Positions 28,670 through 37,907 are shown, numbered from the stretch's first letter. The stretch: DNA of 64,000 bases from Legionella quateirensis (GCF_001467955.1 NZ_LNYR01000012.1:749830-813829), one strand, 5' to 3'. Notes: generated from the letters alone by a model not told the origin. Numbers and translations are program-made.

Positions 28670-29119
28670 TCAGCAATGCTTTAAATTTCGTTCAACTAGT
28701 ACTGGTTTTATAAACATCGGATTTATCAACCATTTCCCATCAGAATTACGAACTGCATCGCAAAGTAACTCGGGATTGTTTTTATTGATAACCAATCTTC
28801 CGCCGAGAGCGTCCCGCAAAAAAACAAGATCTCCGGCTGAGTCCCCCGCAGCAAAAACAATCGGAGATGACCTGTGTATTTGCTCTTCATTCTTCAGTTT
28901 GAATACCACCTTATTAAGCCAACATCGTTTACCTATCCGATTGCTGATAATTTCTTTATTACCATCGGGAAACGTGCCACAACCTTGAAAGCGGTCGGTC
29001 AACTGACCTTGTTCATTCAACACTTGACGGACTCCAATGACATGGTCTTTGTGAATTCCCACATGTAAGAAAGACAAACCATAAAATATCCCTATGATAA
29101 CCACGATTTTTTTACCCAA
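28670..29119 (-). pseudogene. 5'-truncated HAD-superfamily phosphatase remnant
   Basis: The readable 149 residues match only the C-terminal half of a phosphoserine/phosphorylcholine-phosphatase-like HAD enzyme. 'GIHKDHVIGVRQVLNEQGQLT' is followed by GNKEIISNRIG (conserved Lys) and FAAGDSAGDLVFL, the HAD motif IV with GDSxxD. The nucleophile motif DxDxT that belongs near the N-terminus is absent. The frame has no ATG start (it opens with TTG), no ribosome site, and stops run in frame just upstream, 17 bases before a MITE-like element (29136-29210). The likely history is loss of the 5' half next to that element. A short expressed fragment is possible but could not be a working phosphatase. Confidence 0.7.
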
Positions 29120-29135
29120 TTTTGTAATTATCAGT

Positions 29136-29210
29136 TAGGGTGGGTTGACAATTCATCTATTTATTTCCAACGTCGCGGGACGTCGAAATCGGAATCGTCA
29201 ACAGCCCCTA
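29136..29210. mobile_element. MITE-like element with TAGGG...CCCTA ends
   Basis: Left end TAGGGTGGGTTGACAATT and right end AATCGTCAACAGCCCCTA are imperfect inverted repeats of about 18 bases. The interior has CGTCGCGGGACGTCG. Same family as 26874-26947 and 60198-60277. It abuts the broken end of the HAD remnant. Confidence 0.7.
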
Positions 29211-29229
29211 ATGAGTTTCTGAATAAAAA

Positions 29230-29268
29230 GTAGCCCGGATGAAGTGCGAAGCACCTAATCTGGGTTAC
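29230..29268. repeat. REP-like hairpin (GTAGCCCGGAT...)
   Basis: GTAGCCCGGAT pairs with ATCTGGGTTAC across GAAGTGCGAAGCACCTA, which itself holds GTGC/GCAC. This is a 39-bp interrupted palindrome of the REP type between the LRR gene and the HAD remnant. Confidence 0.6.
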
Positions 29269-29319
29269 ATTTGATTTGACGGCTATGGGTACAGGACCAC
29301 AACCCTATCCAGTGTTCTC

Positions 29320-31017
29320 TTAATTCCCCGGATTTAGAGGAGTTACCACATGAGTACCACTGCTTGATGGTTTTGCTGAGTCACTCTGCTGGAACATTAC
29401 CGGAATAGCCAGTGATGGTACTATTGTCTTTTCTTTTTTACGTTCACCTGGGACAAGTTTCTCGAGTTCAGCGATACGCGCATGGGCCCTTCTAAGTTCC
29501 GTTTTTAATTGGTGATTTTCCAATTCAAGCGCTTTTAACTGATGATCTGGATTTACAACACGATCTTCTGATCTCGATATGGAAACTCCTGTATTACCTA
29601 ATGAATTTGACACCGTAGAAGTCTCTACCGCGGCAGCGATTGGCGGTTGTAATTCATCATTTGCCAGTTTAATTGCCTCCCTTTTAGCCTCTTCTTTAGC
29701 TTCCTTTTTAGCCTCAATCTGTTTGTGCAATTGAGCTTGCAACTGTAGAAGCGGTAACTGATTGATCCTCTTAATGTTTCGCGATTTCTGCTCTCCCTCA
29801 GGAATCAAGGATAACAGCATCTTTTCTGTTAACCCGGTATTTTCTAATCTAATGCTTTGAAGAGCCGGAGCTGTCCGAATCGCATCCAATAACTCAATAA
29901 TTCGTATTTTTGCATCTCGCAATGTATTTTTTCTTTTATCGATTAATTGCTGTTGTTGTATGTCATTTCTCGGAGAGATGGGCGCCTTACGATAAGCACT
30001 TACTGGTTTTGAAAATAAAGCCATGGTTCTTACATCAAGCTCACGCATTATCGGATTTTCCAGTAAAGTAATTACACCGGTCTTTGTTAAACTATTATTT
30101 GCTACAGATAACGTTGTAGCCGCTGGAAACTGTTTAATCAATACTTTAGCATGGCCATCATTTAATCGGCACTGAGCCAAATTAAATGTTCTTATTGTAT
30201 GATTGGGTTTAATATCGCCAAAATCCCAATCCATTTTAAGTCCTGGATTAAAACTTAAATCCACTTTATACAAATTCATTCGAGCAATGGATTTCAGACC
30301 GTTCAAACTGATACCGCATCCGTCAGCATAAAGAGTTCTCAACTCTTTAAATACCTTCATTTTTTCAATACCTTCATTCCCAATGCCTGTATTTTGACTC
30401 ACATCCAGTGTCACTAAAGCAAGACATTTTTGCAAATCATCAATTCCAATATGAGTTATGTTGTTTTTACGCAAATTGAGGTACGTTAATTTATTTAATT
30501 TGGATGATTCCTTGCCAAAAAACATCATATCAGAATCAGTGACACTACAGTCTTTTAGAGAAAGATGTCTCAATTCGGCTGATCTTAAATGTAATGTATG
30601 CAAAACATAATGTGTATCAAGTGCATTATTATAATCCAAATAGAGTGATACCAATTTTGAATTAAATACCGGTCGCTTTAACACATTACTATTTAGGGAT
30701 AAATGTGTTACATGCTCCAGCTTAATTAATAACTGAGTGTCTTTATCGGTAATATTACAATCATTAAGTTTCAATTTTTTAACATTTGGCAAAGCGTTTA
30801 ACACGCTTACTAAAGTCTGAAGCTGAACAGGATTAAAATGGGTGCCACTCAAATCCAAATCAGCAATTAATAACAGACCTTCATGGTTTGGGGTTTGAAG
30901 AAGCTTCAGAAATGAATCAATTTCCTTGCTGCTTTTTAAAGTGATCTTGACATTCTTAAGATTTTTATTCGATTTATTAAAATCAACGATAAATTGTTTT
31001 AATGTATTTTTTGGCAT
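29320..31017 (-). CDS. Leucine-rich-repeat protein with C-terminal coiled coil, probable effector
   Basis: A 565-residue soluble protein. Residues about 15-320 hold ribonuclease-inhibitor-type LRRs, e.g. LPNVKKLKLNDCNITDKD, LNKLTYLNLRKNNITHIG, LVTLDVSQNTGIGNEGI and HTIRTFNLAQCRLNDGH. Residues about 340-440 are a helical linker with one more LRR-like block (ALQSIRLENTGLTEKML). The C-terminus has a Lys/Glu-rich helix (EAKKEAKEEAKREAIK) and a leucine-zipper-like coiled coil (HQLKALELENHQLKTELRRAHARIAELEKL), ending in a Ser/Pro tail. LRR proteins of this type in Legionella are often Dot/Icm substrates; this is inference. The frame opens at 31107, but AGGAG lies six bases before ATG 31017, which I take as the start. 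Confidence 0.8.
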   Translation of the reverse strand: MPKNTLKQFIVDFNKSNKNLKNVKITLKSSKEIDSFLKLLQTPNHEGLLLIADLDLSGTHFNPVQLQTLVSVLNALPNVKKLKLNDCNITDKDTQLLIKLEHVTHLSLNSNVLKRPVFNSKLVSLYLDYNNALDTHYVLHTLHLRSAELRHLSLKDCSVTDSDMMFFGKESSKLNKLTYLNLRKNNITHIGIDDLQKCLALVTLDVSQNTGIGNEGIEKMKVFKELRTLYADGCGISLNGLKSIARMNLYKVDLSFNPGLKMDWDFGDIKPNHTIRTFNLAQCRLNDGHAKVLIKQFPAATTLSVANNSLTKTGVITLLENPIMRELDVRTMALFSKPVSAYRKAPISPRNDIQQQQLIDKRKNTLRDAKIRIIELLDAIRTAPALQSIRLENTGLTEKMLLSLIPEGEQKSRNIKRINQLPLLQLQAQLHKQIEAKKEAKEEAKREAIKLANDELQPPIAAAVETSTVSNSLGNTGVSISRSEDRVVNPDHQLKALELENHQLKTELRRAHARIAELEKLVPGERKKEKTIVPSLAIPVMFQQSDSAKPSSSGTHVVTPLNPGN

Positions 31018-31262
31018 GAGGACTCCTGATAAAGTTAGGCAATCATTACCCACTGGCAGTCCATTAAAACGACACAAAGGCAAGTATATAGAATAAATTT
31101 TAAACAAACAATAGTGTTAATATTACAGTTTGAACTAAATTAACTGGTTATAAAGTGAGTAAAAACGTCAAAATGTAAAAGAAATAATTTCATAACATGC
31201 AGCAGATAATCTACTATCAGCAAATACCCGGTACACATAGAAACGAGTTTAAGAAGGACTTA

Positions 31263-32222
31263 ATGATGTTGGATTTTAAAAACGAAGTAATTGCAGCCGA
31301 TCAGCGTATTCGCGCCTCTATTCGAGAGACGCCACTAGAGTATTCAGTTCCCATCAGCAAACTCACTCTAACGAACTGTTATCTAAAATGCGAGAACTTA
31401 CAACATACCGGTTCGTTCAAAGTGAGAGGCGCGTTAAATACTTTGTTGTCCTTAACTCCAGAGGAGACACAGAAAGGTGTGGTAACCGCATCATCTGGAA
31501 ATCATGGCGCAGCAGTCGCCTTCGGTATTAAAAAATTGAACATTCCAGGAGTTATTTTTGTTCCTGAACAGGTTTCACCTACTAAAGCAGACAATATTCG
31601 TCAATACGATGCAGAACTCAAATTTTATGGAACTGATTGTGTACAGGCCGAACTGCATGCACTGGAATATGCCAATCAACATCATAAAATCTATATTTCA
31701 CCCTACAATAATGCTCAAGTCATTGCAGGCCAAGGCACTGTAGGGCTTGAACTGATAAAGCAACTCAATCAAATCGATGTGATTCTGGTGCCTGTTGGCG
31801 GAGGTGGATTAATTTCAGGAATTGCCGCATTTATTAAAGCCGTTTCACCCCAGACAAAAGTCATTGGCTGCCTGCCAGAACACTCTCCTGTTATGTCCGA
31901 ATCCATAAAGGCTGGAACTATAATCGAAATGGATACCCTGCCCACCTTGTCTGACGCAACCGCAGGCGGCATAGAGCCTGGCTCCATTACTTTTAATTTA
32001 TGCCAGCATTATGTTGATGACTGGATTCAGGTTTCTGAGCAGGAAATACAAAATGCCATGATTACCTTAATACAAACACAGCATATGCTGGTTGAAGGAG
32101 CCTCTGGGGTCGCTCTGGCTGCACTGATAAAAAATGCTGAACATTATTCCGGACAGAATGTTGTTGTTGTATTAAGCGGCGCCAATATTAGTCTTGATAC
32201 CTTAAAATCAGTGTTGAGTTAA
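31263..32222 (+). CDS. PLP-dependent threonine/serine dehydratase family enzyme
   Basis: A fold-type II PLP enzyme of about 320 residues. The Schiff-base lysine lies in HTGSFKVRGA (Lys53), the substrate loop is SSGNHGAAVA, and the phosphate-binding loop is PVGGGGLISG. It lacks the C-terminal regulatory (ACT-like) domains of biosynthetic IlvA, so it is a catabolic TdcB/serine-racemase/EutB-type protein. ATG 31263 has AAGAAGGA before it; the in-frame ATG at 31197 has no ribosome site. The next gene, an ornithine-cyclodeaminase-family enzyme, starts six bases after the stop, so they form a two-gene operon. This pairing resembles eutB-eutC of ectoine degradation or other amino-acid catabolic pairs; the substrate is not decided. 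Confidence 0.88.
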   Translation: MMLDFKNEVIAADQRIRASIRETPLEYSVPISKLTLTNCYLKCENLQHTGSFKVRGALNTLLSLTPEETQKGVVTASSGNHGAAVAFGIKKLNIPGVIFVPEQVSPTKADNIRQYDAELKFYGTDCVQAELHALEYANQHHKIYISPYNNAQVIAGQGTVGLELIKQLNQIDVILVPVGGGGLISGIAAFIKAVSPQTKVIGCLPEHSPVMSESIKAGTIIEMDTLPTLSDATAGGIEPGSITFNLCQHYVDDWIQVSEQEIQNAMITLIQTQHMLVEGASGVALAALIKNAEHYSGQNVVVVLSGANISLDTLKSVLS

Positions 32223-32227
32223 AACAG

Positions 32228-33187
32228 ATGAACATTATTAACCTGAATCAAATTAAAGAAATTATCCATAAAATCGCAATTATTCCTGCAATTGAAGAGG
32301 GATTTATTGCTTACTCACAAGGCAAGGCAATGATACCGCCAGTAGGTGAAATGCAGTTCAGTAATCCACCTGGTGATGTCCATATCAAATATGGGTATCT
32401 TAAAAATGATGCGTATTATGTGATTAAAATTGCTTCGGGATTTTATGAAAATGCTCAATTTAATCTTCCATCCAGTAATGGTTTGATGTTGTTATTCAGT
32501 CAAAAAACAGGTGAGCTCCTGACAATTCTACTTGATGAAGGTTATTTGACCGATCTGCGTACCGCAGCAGCTGGAGCCATAGCAGCAAAATATCTGGCAC
32601 CCAAAAGCGTAAACTCCATAGGCATTATTGGTACAGGAACACAGGCAAAGTTACAATTATATTATTTGCAGCAGGTCATTAAATGCAGAGATGTAGTGGT
32701 TTTTGGCAGAAATAAAGAAAAGCTGTCTGATTTTCAAAAAGAGATGCACGTTTATGGATTTCATATCGAAACAACCCAGACATTAGAGTATCTTACATCA
32801 CGATGTAATCTGATTGTTACAACTACCCCATCAAAACTGCCGATACTCTTTGCAGAGTCAATTATGAAAGGAACTCACATTACAGCAGTTGGAGCAGATA
32901 CTCCTGATAAACAAGAGCTGGATTCTTCTATTTTTAATAAGGCAGATGTTATTGTTGTCGATAGTATTGAGCAATGTTTAGAACGAGGAGATACTTCCCA
33001 TGCGTTGCGTCAACAGACGATTACCCCCAATCAACTCATTGAGTTAGGTACTATAATTTCCAACGACAACTCAGGACGCACCAATGAGGAGCAAATAACT
33101 GTTGCTGATTTGACAGGTCTTGCTGTTCAGGACCTGCAAATAGCAAAAGCAGTCGCACATTATTTTAACCACATCAACACAAAGTGA
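32228..33187 (+). CDS. Ornithine cyclodeaminase / mu-crystallin family enzyme
   Basis: The 319-residue product shows the family blocks: IPPVGEMQF near the start, IKIASGFYENA, TILLDEGYLTDLRTAAAGAIAAKYLAP (substrate-side Arg), the Rossmann motif IGIIGTGTQAKLQLYYL, and GTHITAVGADTPDKQELDSSI. The family includes ornithine cyclodeaminase, alanine dehydrogenase, ketimine reductase and EutC, all NAD(P)-linked or PLP-linked amino/imino acid enzymes acting in the cytosol. It is the second gene of an operon with the PLP dehydratase. That partnership suggests one enzyme makes an imino or keto acid that the other handles, but the pathway is not visible. Confidence 0.88.
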   Translation: MNIINLNQIKEIIHKIAIIPAIEEGFIAYSQGKAMIPPVGEMQFSNPPGDVHIKYGYLKNDAYYVIKIASGFYENAQFNLPSSNGLMLLFSQKTGELLTILLDEGYLTDLRTAAAGAIAAKYLAPKSVNSIGIIGTGTQAKLQLYYLQQVIKCRDVVVFGRNKEKLSDFQKEMHVYGFHIETTQTLEYLTSRCNLIVTTTPSKLPILFAESIMKGTHITAVGADTPDKQELDSSIFNKADVIVVDSIEQCLERGDTSHALRQQTITPNQLIELGTIISNDNSGRTNEEQITVADLTGLAVQDLQIAKAVAHYFNHINTK

Positions 33188-33418
33188 GTTCCTTAGCTAC
33201 CGAATGGAGTACCACTGCGATTTGTTCGAATGTCTAAAAACCTTACAGGATATTGAGCAAAGATCCATTGGCACTAATCCCTTCTATATCCCCTCTATTA
33301 AAGAGAGTCAATGAATACCCGCCAGGGGTTCCAATACAACAACTCTCTTTATTTATTTAATTTCATAGGTATACTATGCCTAAAGTTTAGGCTAATTGCC
33401 TATTAACAGTGATTTTCG

Positions 33419-33446
33419 AACAGATTAGTTAAAATGATCTGTTTTT
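33419..33446 (+). terminator. Weak rho-independent-like terminator
   Basis: AACAGAT and ATCTGTT (7-bp stem, 11-base loop) are followed by TTTTTAAT. It lies in the 315-base gap after the dehydratase/cyclodeaminase operon; nothing else is evident in that gap. Confidence 0.4.
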
Positions 33447-33502
33447 AATATAAAGCAAAGTGCACCCAGTACTGCCTTGCTGTAACCTTATGATAATAAA
33501 CA

Positions 33503-34513
33503 ATGTATTTAAAACTAAACGAAACTTATTTCAGACGCAATCGCAGTCGAGAAAAAGAATTTGGGGATATATTCAACAAAACCTCTCGGGGCTTAAACAG
33601 TCTGATGCCCATGATCATCACCATGTTTTTTACACCCGCTTTAATTACTACAACCCTTTTTTCAAAAGAAATCATTCTTATCCTGGCCAATCTGTCCCTT
33701 AGTTTAGGATATTTGACTAACTTTGCTTATAGAATTTATAAAAATCAGGTGAGTAAATCCGAATTGTTTGTAAGCTTAATCTCTCTTACAGCATTCCTTA
33801 CTTTGGCTTATTTTCTATGTCCCCCTGTTGCGACTATATCCTTTATCTCTGCCCTGACGTCTATTAATCTGATGGCTGTAGCGGTGAACCTTTTTTTCTT
33901 AATTAAACACGTTATTGTGCCGCCCTGTAAAAAATTCATCGAAAATGTAGCTCAGTTGTTAGGCTTTGATATCGCTGGACGTTATTACTCCAAACCACCC
34001 TTAACTCTTGAAAATGACCGCTATATTATCGATCATTTGCTTAAAACCACCTACAAACATGACAGTTACTCACCTGAATTCAATCCAATAGAAATTGATA
34101 GTTTTAATAATATGCTCACCAAATTAAGCCAATACATCGATAAATACGATGAATCTCTTCTGGGGTATATTAATAATCAGAACGTCATTGCTGATTTGGA
34201 AGATCAAATTGCCAAATTAACCACCCAGGGCAACCCTGATCCTGGTTATACGTTCATTCGTAAAAAAATAGGTTTTAAAACTACAAAAATTCACCTTCTT
34301 GAAGAAGCCAGGGATAAAATATTAGCAGAAATAAAATCGCCCAAGGACAACAAGATAATGTACCGATTTTTTAAAGGTATAGTGAGTTCTGAGTTCGTTG
34401 AGAATCCACAGCCTTACTTAAACGAAGGAGTAGAATGCCTGCAAAACGAGATTAATAGACAACAGGAAAAAATAAATTCTTTAAACACCTGTTTACCTAA
34501 TACAGGGTTCTAG
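33503..34513 (+). CDS. Membrane and coiled-coil protein of unknown function
   Basis: A 336-residue protein that I do not recognise. Residues about 30-135 hold two pairs of membrane helices (MPMIITMFFTPALITTTLF, IILILANLSLSLGYLTNFAY, LISLTAFLTLAYFLC, ISFISALTSINLMAVAVNLFFLI). The remaining 200 residues are cytosolic, charged and helical, including coiled-coil-like stretches (QNVIADLEDQIAKLTTQ; ECLQNEINRQQEKINSLN). ATG 33503 lacks a strong ribosome site. An alternate-frame run at 33460-33702 is a shadow. It stands before a putative metallopeptidase and a patatin in an effector-like stretch, so a role at host membranes is possible, but this is speculation. Confidence 0.6.
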   Translation: MYLKLNETYFRRNRSREKEFGDIFNKTSRGLNSLMPMIITMFFTPALITTTLFSKEIILILANLSLSLGYLTNFAYRIYKNQVSKSELFVSLISLTAFLTLAYFLCPPVATISFISALTSINLMAVAVNLFFLIKHVIVPPCKKFIENVAQLLGFDIAGRYYSKPPLTLENDRYIIDHLLKTTYKHDSYSPEFNPIEIDSFNNMLTKLSQYIDKYDESLLGYINNQNVIADLEDQIAKLTTQGNPDPGYTFIRKKIGFKTTKIHLLEEARDKILAEIKSPKDNKIMYRFFKGIVSSEFVENPQPYLNEGVECLQNEINRQQEKINSLNTCLPNTGF

Positions 34514-34667
34514 AACGATACCTCAATGTTTTAAAAACATCACCAGTTCCTGTTGATTCATGCTGTTTCATTTCACACCACTATTGTTAATTATTGCAAA
34601 TCTGTTTAGTATCAAAATAGAAGGATGGAACAAATCAATGAAATATTAAACTAAAGGGAGAAATGGA

Positions 34668-35291
34668 ATGGCTCACTTATATTTTTTTGAAAGGACTCAA
34701 TCTTCACAATCGGATTTTAATTCCAAATTACAAACCGCAATTAATCTCATCAGACAAAACAATTCGCTGGTAGCTCTAAAAGTAATAGAAGTCATCGATT
34801 CAGATCAGGTTTCAATACGCTCATTCTTTGATCTGTCCAAAGAACATTGGCGTAGAATGAAACATGATATGAAAAAGGAAGATAACATTAACCTTCCCAA
34901 TACCTATCCACCATCTGAACACGCAGTAAAAATGATTGAAAAAGAGTTGAATGGAATTATTTATGAGGATCGGTATATTTATATCAGCAGAAAGAGAACT
35001 CCAGAACAAATGGCCAGTACTCTGGTTCATGAAATCTGCCATTTTCTCAATGCCCGATTGATGGAGCAAGAAAGACAAACCATTAATTCAAACCTGGTCA
35101 GTCATAATGAAGAGGTCAGGTCATTTGCTGCCGAGAAAATGTTTGAACGTGATGGACACTGTTTAAGACGTAGCGATATAAAAGAGTTGCATGAGATGGT
35201 CACCGATTTATATCCTGAATTCAATGATACAGGAGATGATGAACCCCAATTAGGTTATATCTTTGCCAGTTATGACAGCCCAATCAATTAA
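34668..35291 (+). CDS. Putative zinc metallopeptidase-like protein (HEICH motif)
   Basis: A 207-residue soluble protein. Residues 121-125 read HEICH in the helix STLVHEICHFLNARLM, which fits the gluzincin/zincin HExxH zinc site. A nearby downstream segment (NEEVRSFAAEKMFERDGHCL) could supply a Glu or Asp third ligand. The N-terminal 100 residues are of no recognised family (RSFFDLSKEHWRRMKHDMKKED...). There is no signal peptide, so it acts in the cytosol or is delivered by a machine such as Dot/Icm. AGGGAG lies seven bases before the ATG. A hairpin follows the stop. Protease activity is inferred from the motif alone. Confidence 0.6.
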   Translation: MAHLYFFERTQSSQSDFNSKLQTAINLIRQNNSLVALKVIEVIDSDQVSIRSFFDLSKEHWRRMKHDMKKEDNINLPNTYPPSEHAVKMIEKELNGIIYEDRYIYISRKRTPEQMASTLVHEICHFLNARLMEQERQTINSNLVSHNEEVRSFAAEKMFERDGHCLRRSDIKELHEMVTDLYPEFNDTGDDEPQLGYIFASYDSPIN

Positions 35292-35303
35292 CCTCATCGC
35301 ACG

Positions 35304-35331
35304 AGTACTCTTTTAAAGGTAAAAGAGTACT
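35304..35331. terminator. Perfect 12-bp hairpin after the HEICH gene
   Basis: AGTACTCTTTTA and TAAAAGAGTACT flank AAGG. The stem is AT-rich and has no uridine run behind it on the + strand, so it is a probable transcript-end hairpin but not a textbook terminator. Confidence 0.5.
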
Positions 35332-35514
35332 TGATGTACCCCTGATAATTTTATACCGAATACATGCCTATCAGTACAAGTTATGCGCCAAATATAAACA
35401 ACAAGGCAATTTATGATATAATGCGCTTAAAAATAGGATTTAGTTTAACATTAACAATCCGTTAAGGTTGATCTGTTAAAATATAAAATAACGCTACAAC
35501 TATCGAGTCGAATT

Positions 35515-37320
35515 ATGCCTAAAAAACGCAAGTTAAAGAATCCATTATGCACCCTAAGCAGAACAGAACATGGTTTTGTCATTAATCCCCCTGCTCATAA
35601 GGGATTGGTTATTAGTGGTGGTGGAGCTAAAGGACTTGCCTATGCAGGCATGTTTCAAGCTATGCACGACAGAGGCCTTCTTAAACAACTGACTCATGTG
35701 AGTGGTGCTTCAGCAGGGGCAATGACTGCAAGTTTTCTCGCGATAGGCATGCATCCTGAAGACATTTTAAAAATTTCTACTCGATTAGACATAACCAAAC
35801 TTTTAGACAGTAAAGGAATGATGTCTCGGGCTGAAGGTACTCGTGTACGGAATATATTCGAACTTTTTTATATTTTCCAAATCAAACAACATTTAAATGG
35901 CATACCCAAACCGCAAACACCTGAAGAAATTCTTCAGTATTCCTTGCTGCAAAATAAAATAAAGCTCTATGAACATGCTTTAAGTATCAAAAATATTAAA
36001 ATAGAAACTATCGATGACATTCTTCAACTCACAAACTCGAGTAAAAGCCTAAGAGATCTGGACTCGGCGTTTACTCAATTGCCCAAATCCATAACAGACC
36101 AGCAAGGAGATGTGATTGAAAATCCAAGAATTACATTCAAAGATTTGTCCCGATTAAGAGCACTTTTACCTGAAGATCAAAAACATTTGATCAAACATTT
36201 ATCCGTAGTAACAACAAATCAATCCAGAAAAATCATTGAAACCTATAATGAAGACAACGACGCGGACACATCAATTGCCGAAGTTGTGCAACAATCCGGA
36301 GCTCATCCGGTTTTATTTAAACCGGCTAAAAATGCAAAAGGTGAACATATTGCTGATGGTGGCATAATTAACAACATGCCGACCAGAGCGCTGGAGAATT
36401 CAGGATTAAAACCTGAAGAAATTTTATGTACTAAAGCCGAGTCAGGCAGTAGTTTTGCAGAACGGCTTAATAGAGTGAAACATCACGGATTGGAGGCTGT
36501 TTCTGATTTTAATAGTTTTATGGATTCAATAATCAGAGAAATCCTGGGTGGACGTGTTTTTGAGGGGCGTGCAAAAGTACTGAATCGTGAAAAAATATTC
36601 TTTCACATGGGGAATATGCTTTATCTCAACACGGGCAAAATTACTACCATTACAACGTCTCCCACGCAACAACAAAGAGATCAGGCTATTGAGACTGCAT
36701 ACCAACAAACCCTTGAGTTTATCGACGGTCAGACTAAAACCTTCGATAGCGCTTTAATTGCGATGCTCTATCTAGGTATTGAAAATCTGGATCAGACTTT
36801 GATTAATAAAGATACTGATAATGAGCTCTTTATGGCAGCGGTTCTGGCCAAAAAAATATTTTTATTACAAACCGAAGCGGTTAAAGACTTAACTAGAAAC
36901 CATGATGAAAGTGCAATAGAGTATATTACACAGATCGAAGAGGTTTTAAAGACAGAGTCAGAGTTGAGTGAAGCGCAACAGGATCATGCCATGTCTCTAT
37001 GTCTTAAACAAATCAATTATTTTAGCGAAGGCAAACTTGAGCACTATATTCTTAACAAGATAAAAGAAGAACAAGGCCCGAAAGTTAACTGGTTCATCCA
37101 TTTATTAGAGTTGCTATGGAAACCTATTGAATGGATACTTTCGCTATGTACCAATACGAATGTTCAGACTATTGAAAGAATACCCGTTGATCCTCCAGTA
37201 TCTACTCCACTAAGAATACTGAGTTTTCTTTCTTATAAAGAACCCAGACAATCAGATGGTGTGCTGGATGAGTTAATTGATAGCGATGACGAATCACATG
37301 TTATTGGACAACCCGATTAA
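35515..37320 (+). CDS. Patatin-like phospholipase, VipD-type probable effector
   Basis: A 601-residue soluble protein with a complete patatin catalytic site: oxyanion loop GGGAKG (35-40), nucleophile elbow GASAG with Ser66, and the catalytic Asp in DGG (Asp281). This is a phospholipase A-type serine hydrolase. The 300-residue C-terminal part is helical, as in the Legionella VipD/VpdA-C proteins, where it binds a host Rab or other partner; here I see no signature that tells which. A hydrophobic segment WFIHLLELLWKPIEWILSLC (about residues 523-542) could associate with membrane. The C-terminus is acidic (DELIDSDDESH), common in Dot/Icm substrates. It is likely a single-gene unit, followed by a long hairpin. 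Confidence 0.88.
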   Translation: MPKKRKLKNPLCTLSRTEHGFVINPPAHKGLVISGGGAKGLAYAGMFQAMHDRGLLKQLTHVSGASAGAMTASFLAIGMHPEDILKISTRLDITKLLDSKGMMSRAEGTRVRNIFELFYIFQIKQHLNGIPKPQTPEEILQYSLLQNKIKLYEHALSIKNIKIETIDDILQLTNSSKSLRDLDSAFTQLPKSITDQQGDVIENPRITFKDLSRLRALLPEDQKHLIKHLSVVTTNQSRKIIETYNEDNDADTSIAEVVQQSGAHPVLFKPAKNAKGEHIADGGIINNMPTRALENSGLKPEEILCTKAESGSSFAERLNRVKHHGLEAVSDFNSFMDSIIREILGGRVFEGRAKVLNREKIFFHMGNMLYLNTGKITTITTSPTQQQRDQAIETAYQQTLEFIDGQTKTFDSALIAMLYLGIENLDQTLINKDTDNELFMAAVLAKKIFLLQTEAVKDLTRNHDESAIEYITQIEEVLKTESELSEAQQDHAMSLCLKQINYFSEGKLEHYILNKIKEEQGPKVNWFIHLLELLWKPIEWILSLCTNTNVQTIERIPVDPPVSTPLRILSFLSYKEPRQSDGVLDELIDSDDESHVIGQPD

Positions 37321-37350
37321 CTCTTTGCCTCTACGATCCAATTTTAATGA

Positions 37351-37390
37351 GCTTCAGCAATCAATGAATGTCCTGATTGATTGCTGAAGC
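37351..37390. terminator. Perfect 15-bp hairpin after the patatin gene
   Basis: GCTTCAGCAATCAAT and ATTGATTGCTGAAGC enclose GAATGTCCTG. The stem is followed by ATAAAACC and, a little later, TTTAATTTTTAAT. It is a likely transcript end. Confidence 0.6.
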
Positions 37391-37596
37391 ATAAAACCTA
37401 CTTTAATTTTTAATATCAACCATCTGATTTATTAATAATTTTAGATTATTTTTAGCGCATAAAGAACAAACCAAAATTATAATGAAAATTGTTTACTCAT
37501 AAAACGAACTAAAAAAGATCAAATCTTTAAAATAGTTGCGAATAACATTGAGTAAATGTTATGTTGAATAAAAGGGATTTAGAAGTGGAGTTGATA

Positions 37597-37863
37597 ATGG
37601 AATCAATGATTGATTTAGTTGGCTATGTTGCTTCTTCTTTAGTGTTCGCTACGTTTTATGTCAAAAGGATTTTGACTTTACGGCTCATCGCAATCTGTAG
37701 CAATATTGCATTCATATTGTACGCATTTGAGTGCCATTTACACCCTATTTTCATCCTGCATTCATTATTATTACCTCTGAATATCTATCGAATTTCAGAA
37801 TTGATCCGCACAGAATACGGGTACTCGCTGTTTCGACGAATTGATATGAAAGCAATGAGATAA
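37597..37863 (+). CDS. Small inner-membrane protein, YgjV-like
   Basis: The 88-residue product has three hydrophobic helices (MIDLVGYVASSLVFATFYVK, LRLIAICSNIAFILYAF, HPIFILHSLLLPLNIYRI). The layout 'GYvAs.lvf.tFymK....LR..ai.SNi.Fi.Y......pi..LH..LlplN..Rl' is the pattern of a widespread bacterial family of small membrane proteins (YgjV-like and partial cyclic-nucleotide-linked forms). Function unknown. The ATG at 37597 has GTGGAG before it; the in-frame ATG at 37561 would add a charged leader without a ribosome site. Confidence 0.65.
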   Translation: MESMIDLVGYVASSLVFATFYVKRILTLRLIAICSNIAFILYAFECHLHPIFILHSLLLPLNIYRISELIRTEYGYSLFRRIDMKAMR

Positions 37864-37907
37864 TAACGCTTCTTTTCAATTAACTATTAACGAATCAGGT
37901 ATAAAAA

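Noticed and set aside
33460..33702. An 80-aa frame overlapping the start of the membrane/coiled-coil gene
   Set aside because: The real frame (33503-34513) has four membrane helices and runs 336 codons; this one is a shadow in another phase.
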